Shown here: positions 7,216 to 9,451 of the stretch, piece by piece
Layout: each line of letters starts with the position of its first letter
Numbering within the stretch: position 1 is the stretch's first letter
Origin: Cryomorphaceae bacterium
GTDB taxonomy: Bacteria > Bacteroidota > Bacteroidia > Flavobacteriales > UBA7312
Assembly (NCBI GenBank): GCA_018608925.1
Contig: JABAYQ010000068.1
Location: forward strand, 1-9,451
Direction of reading: 5' to 3'
DNA length: 9,451 bases
Made by a program: the position numbers and the translations under genes
The notes under the pieces: model-generated
Told to the model about the DNA's origin: nothing
Database searches by the model: none
The model's input: the letters and a program-made list of their open reading frames with translations, nothing else

Positions 7216-7287
7216 TTTTTAAATATTAAATTAAACACTGATAGTTAAAGAACTATTTCGCTTTTTGAAAGCTCGTCAGAGTGATTT
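7216..7287 (-). other. Short intergenic spacer between receptor and lipoprotein genes
   Basis: This 72-base AT-rich spacer holds no TAnnTTTG-type promoter on the minus strand. It can form two weak hairpins: GCTTT/AAAGC with a 3-base loop, and ATAGTT/AACTAT (7241-7256) with a 4-base loop. Neither is followed by a U run, so neither looks like a terminator. They might affect RNA stability between the two genes, but this is speculative. Confidence 0.4.
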
Positions 7288-9451
7288 TTAAATTTCCACA
7301 TTGATTTTAAAATAAAATGATCTCCCAGGGTTAAATACATCAAATCTTTTTAGTGAGGATAAGTGAGGTATATATTCTGTGTTTAGAATATTTCTAACTC
7401 CTAAGTTCCCACTTAAACGGTTTTTGTGTTTCCACTCTAAGAAAAGGTCAATTAGTTGATAAGATTTGGATGGCTGTTCGTTGAATGCTACGTCTTCTTT
7501 TGAGAAGTGATAAGATTGTGATGCAATTATTTTTTTAATAATTTTTGCATTTTTAAAACTGTAGCTAACCTCCGAATATATTTTATTGGAAGGGATTAAT
7601 GCCAGAGCCGAATCATTATTGCTTGTTCCTTCAATGAAAGAGTAGCTTTGTTCGAAATGTAGTTGGTGTAAGAAATGAGGATGATAATGTAAATTTATTT
7701 CCGCTCCTTGTAAGTTTGCAAATTCGAATTGTTGGTATTCGTAAACAGGGTAGTTGTCAACTGTTTCTAATGTAGGAGATAAATTAATAAAGTTGTCGAT
7801 TTTATGAATAAACGGATTAACGATAAATCCTAAGTGTTCGTTTGCCCACTCATAGTTAAAATCAATTTGTTGTCCTTTTTCAATTTTCAAATCAGGATTT
7901 CCTCTTTCAAAACGATTTGTTCCGTGGTGAACGCCGTCTGCTAATAGTTCTGTTAAATGTGGTGTTCTCAATCCGCTAGAATAGTTTAGTCTCAGTGTAT
8001 GGTTTTTAATTGATTTGTTTAATCCTAAAGAAATACTGTTTCCATCATATGTTTTTGAAAAAGATGGTGTTTCAATGGTTTCAATTTTTCTTCTATCAAT
8101 TCTAGATGCTACAGATACATTTATAAGCTTCGATTCGTAATCGATTAGTCCGTAATAGCCTATATCAAATAAATTAGCGTCTTCTAATATTTGAGTTCTG
8201 GCCGGTTGATTTCTGTTATATTGTCTTGATCCTTGGGTTCCTATTGTAAGGTTAATTTTGTCTTTAATGTTTTTGTGCCATCTAAAGTTCCATTGGTTGG
8301 TGCTCAAATCTAAATCAATCTCCGGTACTGTCCATGCTTCGTACTCTCGCAATTGATTGATGGTGTAGCTAAGATCTAGTTTTAGTTTAGAGTTTTGAAG
8401 TAAAAAGGTGTTTTCGATATTAGCTATCTGATTAGTTACAAATTGAGCTGGTCGTGATTTATGTCTGAATGTATTGTTACTAGTTAGATCATCTATTGTG
8501 GGTACGGCTTCATGACTGTGGCCTGGTACGCCTGCGTAATTATCATTAAGTTGGTATTTTGCATTTATAAGCCATCTGTTTTTACTGTAGCCCACTATTA
8601 CTTTTATAGCCTTGTTTTCAAATCTAGAGTTGTATAAATATTTTCCTTGTGGCAGTTTGTAGTCAGATGCTTTTCCGTATTCGGCATATGCGTTTATTTT
8701 AAAATTGCCGGAAGACCATTTTGTGCTTAATTGATTGTTGAAGTATAAATTGGTTGACTCGAATAATGAGTTATAGTTTATTTTGAATTTTTCATTTCTT
8801 TCGAATGGCTCGTCTACAAAGTATAGCACACCTCCTAAAGCGTCCGCTCCAAACATAATGCTAGAAGGACCTTTCATTATTTCTACTTTTGAAAATCCTA
8901 GGCTCGTAAAGCCTATGCCGTGGTCACCTCCCCACTGTTGGTTTTCGATTCTGACACCGTTAATATAGGTAACCACTCTTGATCCAGATAGACCTCTAAC
9001 AACCACTTTATTTATCCCTGTTCCTGTAGAGACATTGTCTATTCCGGAGATATTATTTAGGGCTTGTACAAAATTACTTGAGGTATTATTTATACGATTT
9101 ATCTTTTTAGAACTTATGCTTAGAGTTTGATTAGAACTTAGCTTATGATTTATGGTGGAAACAATTATCTCATCAAGTTCAACGTGTAGTTTTTCTAAAG
9201 TTAATTTAGTCTCTGTCTCTTGCTTTACAACAGTAGATATGGTTTTAAACCCTTCTTTGCTCGCTATTAAATAGATGTCGTGATTTGGAGGAAGGCTAAA
9301 TTCACCTTTGGAATCAGTATAAATAATAAGATCATAATCTGGTAAGTATATTTCTACATTTTCTATTCCTTGTTTGTTTGAGTCTAAAACAATTTTTTTC
9401 TCTTGGGCTAGCAAAGAGAGATTTAAAATTAGAAATAGTATAAGATGGATG
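7288..9451 (-). CDS. TonB-dependent outer-membrane receptor, possibly for a metal (start beyond the right edge)
   Basis: An outer-membrane active transporter powered by TonB-ExbB-ExbD. The frame is open to the window edge. Upstream of the TTG at 9414-9412 it encodes IHLILFLILNLSLLAQ, clearly the core and cleavage site of a signal peptide, so that TTG is an internal Leu codon and the true start is outside. Numbering from this Leu: a carboxypeptidase-regulatory-like domain at about 5-75; a TonB-box-like DEIIVS at 81-86; a plug domain at about 112-205 (VVVRGLSGSRVVTYINGVRI, VEIMKGPSSIMFGADALGGVL); then the barrel, with RTPHLTELLADGVHHGTNRFERGNP at about 483-507 and the end at NVEI. His-rich stretches (GVPGHSHE near 295-302, DGVHHG near 493-498, LHYHPHFLHQLHFE near 575-588) recall ZnuD-like zinc receptors. 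The lipoprotein gene follows. Receptor identity is secure; substrate is inferred. Confidence 0.93.
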   Translation of the reverse strand, partial: IHLILFLILNLSLLAQEKKIVLDSNKQGIENVEIYLPDYDLIIYTDSKGEFSLPPNHDIYLIASKEGFKTISTVVKQETETKLTLEKLHVELDEIIVSTINHKLSSNQTLSISSKKINRINNTSSNFVQALNNISGIDNVSTGTGINKVVVRGLSGSRVVTYINGVRIENQQWGGDHGIGFTSLGFSKVEIMKGPSSIMFGADALGGVLYFVDEPFERNEKFKINYNSLFESTNLYFNNQLSTKWSSGNFKINAYAEYGKASDYKLPQGKYLYNSRFENKAIKVIVGYSKNRWLINAKYQLNDNYAGVPGHSHEAVPTIDDLTSNNTFRHKSRPAQFVTNQIANIENTFLLQNSKLKLDLSYTINQLREYEAWTVPEIDLDLSTNQWNFRWHKNIKDKINLTIGTQGSRQYNRNQPARTQILEDANLFDIGYYGLIDYESKLINVSVASRIDRRKIETIETPSFSKTYDGNSISLGLNKSIKNHTLRLNYSSGLRTPHLTELLADGVHHGTNRFERGNPDLKIEKGQQIDFNYEWANEHLGFIVNPFIHKIDNFINLSPTLETVDNYPVYEYQQFEFANLQGAEINLHYHPHFLHQLHFEQSYSFIEGTSNNDSALALIPSNKIYSEVSYSFKNAKIIKKIIASQSYHFSKEDVAFNEQPSKSYQLIDLFLEWKHKNRLSGNLGVRNILNTEYIPHLSSLKRFDVFNPGRSFYFKINVEI

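Noticed and set aside
7241..7256. ATAGTT/AACTAT hairpin as a terminator between receptor and lipoprotein genes
   Set aside because: The stem is only six weak base pairs and no U run follows on the minus strand.
8783..8968. Plus-strand open frame antisense to the receptor plug domain
   Set aside because: The receptor sequence here is highly conserved in type (RGLSGSR, VEIMKGPSSIMFGADALGG), so the antisense frame is a shadow.

Overview
The window looks like AT-rich chromosomal DNA from a bacterium of the phylum Bacteroidota, probably a marine or other aquatic member of the Flavobacteriia or a relative. Four observations support this: proteins carrying both kinds of type IX secretion system (T9SS) C-terminal signal; SprB repeats and GCTD...DDGSC repeats; a promoter of the Bacteroidota form TTTG-N19-TAnnTTTG; and starts without clear Shine-Dalgarno sequences. 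There are no RNA genes, insertion sequences, CRISPR arrays or phage genes. No stretch over about 150 bases lacks a gene.

Layout. (1) Positions 1-3247, minus strand: a large secreted lectin/SprB-repeat protein with a gliding-motility-type (CHU_C, type B) C-terminus. Two bases after its stop lies the start of a second exported protein, cut off by the left edge. (2) Positions 3248-3389: a 142-bp divergent intergenic region with a good plus-strand promoter and two similar inverted repeats. (3) Positions 3390-6878, plus strand: a 1162-residue secreted mosaic protein. It has a type I copper (cupredoxin) head, four Cys-terminated beta-sandwich-like modules, GCTD repeats, FN3-like domains and a type A T9SS sorting domain. 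(4) Positions 6898-6933: a perfectly symmetrical hairpin that can terminate transcription from both sides. (5) Positions 6937-9451, minus strand: a TonB-dependent outer-membrane receptor, whose start lies just beyond the right edge, followed by a small lipoprotein whose last ten residues are all His, Cys, Asp or Glu.

How the genes may work together. The left half encodes cell-surface or released proteins exported by the T9SS, probably for adhesion or glycan binding. The right half looks like an outer-membrane uptake unit. His-rich stretches in the receptor and the His/Cys/acidic tail of the lipoprotein suggest a transition metal such as zinc or copper as substrate. The adjacent cupredoxin-containing protein makes copper worth testing, but that link is inference from proximity only. 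No gene here is clearly part of a wholly new system. The receptor-lipoprotein pair and the cupredoxin mosaic protein are the best candidates for follow-up.
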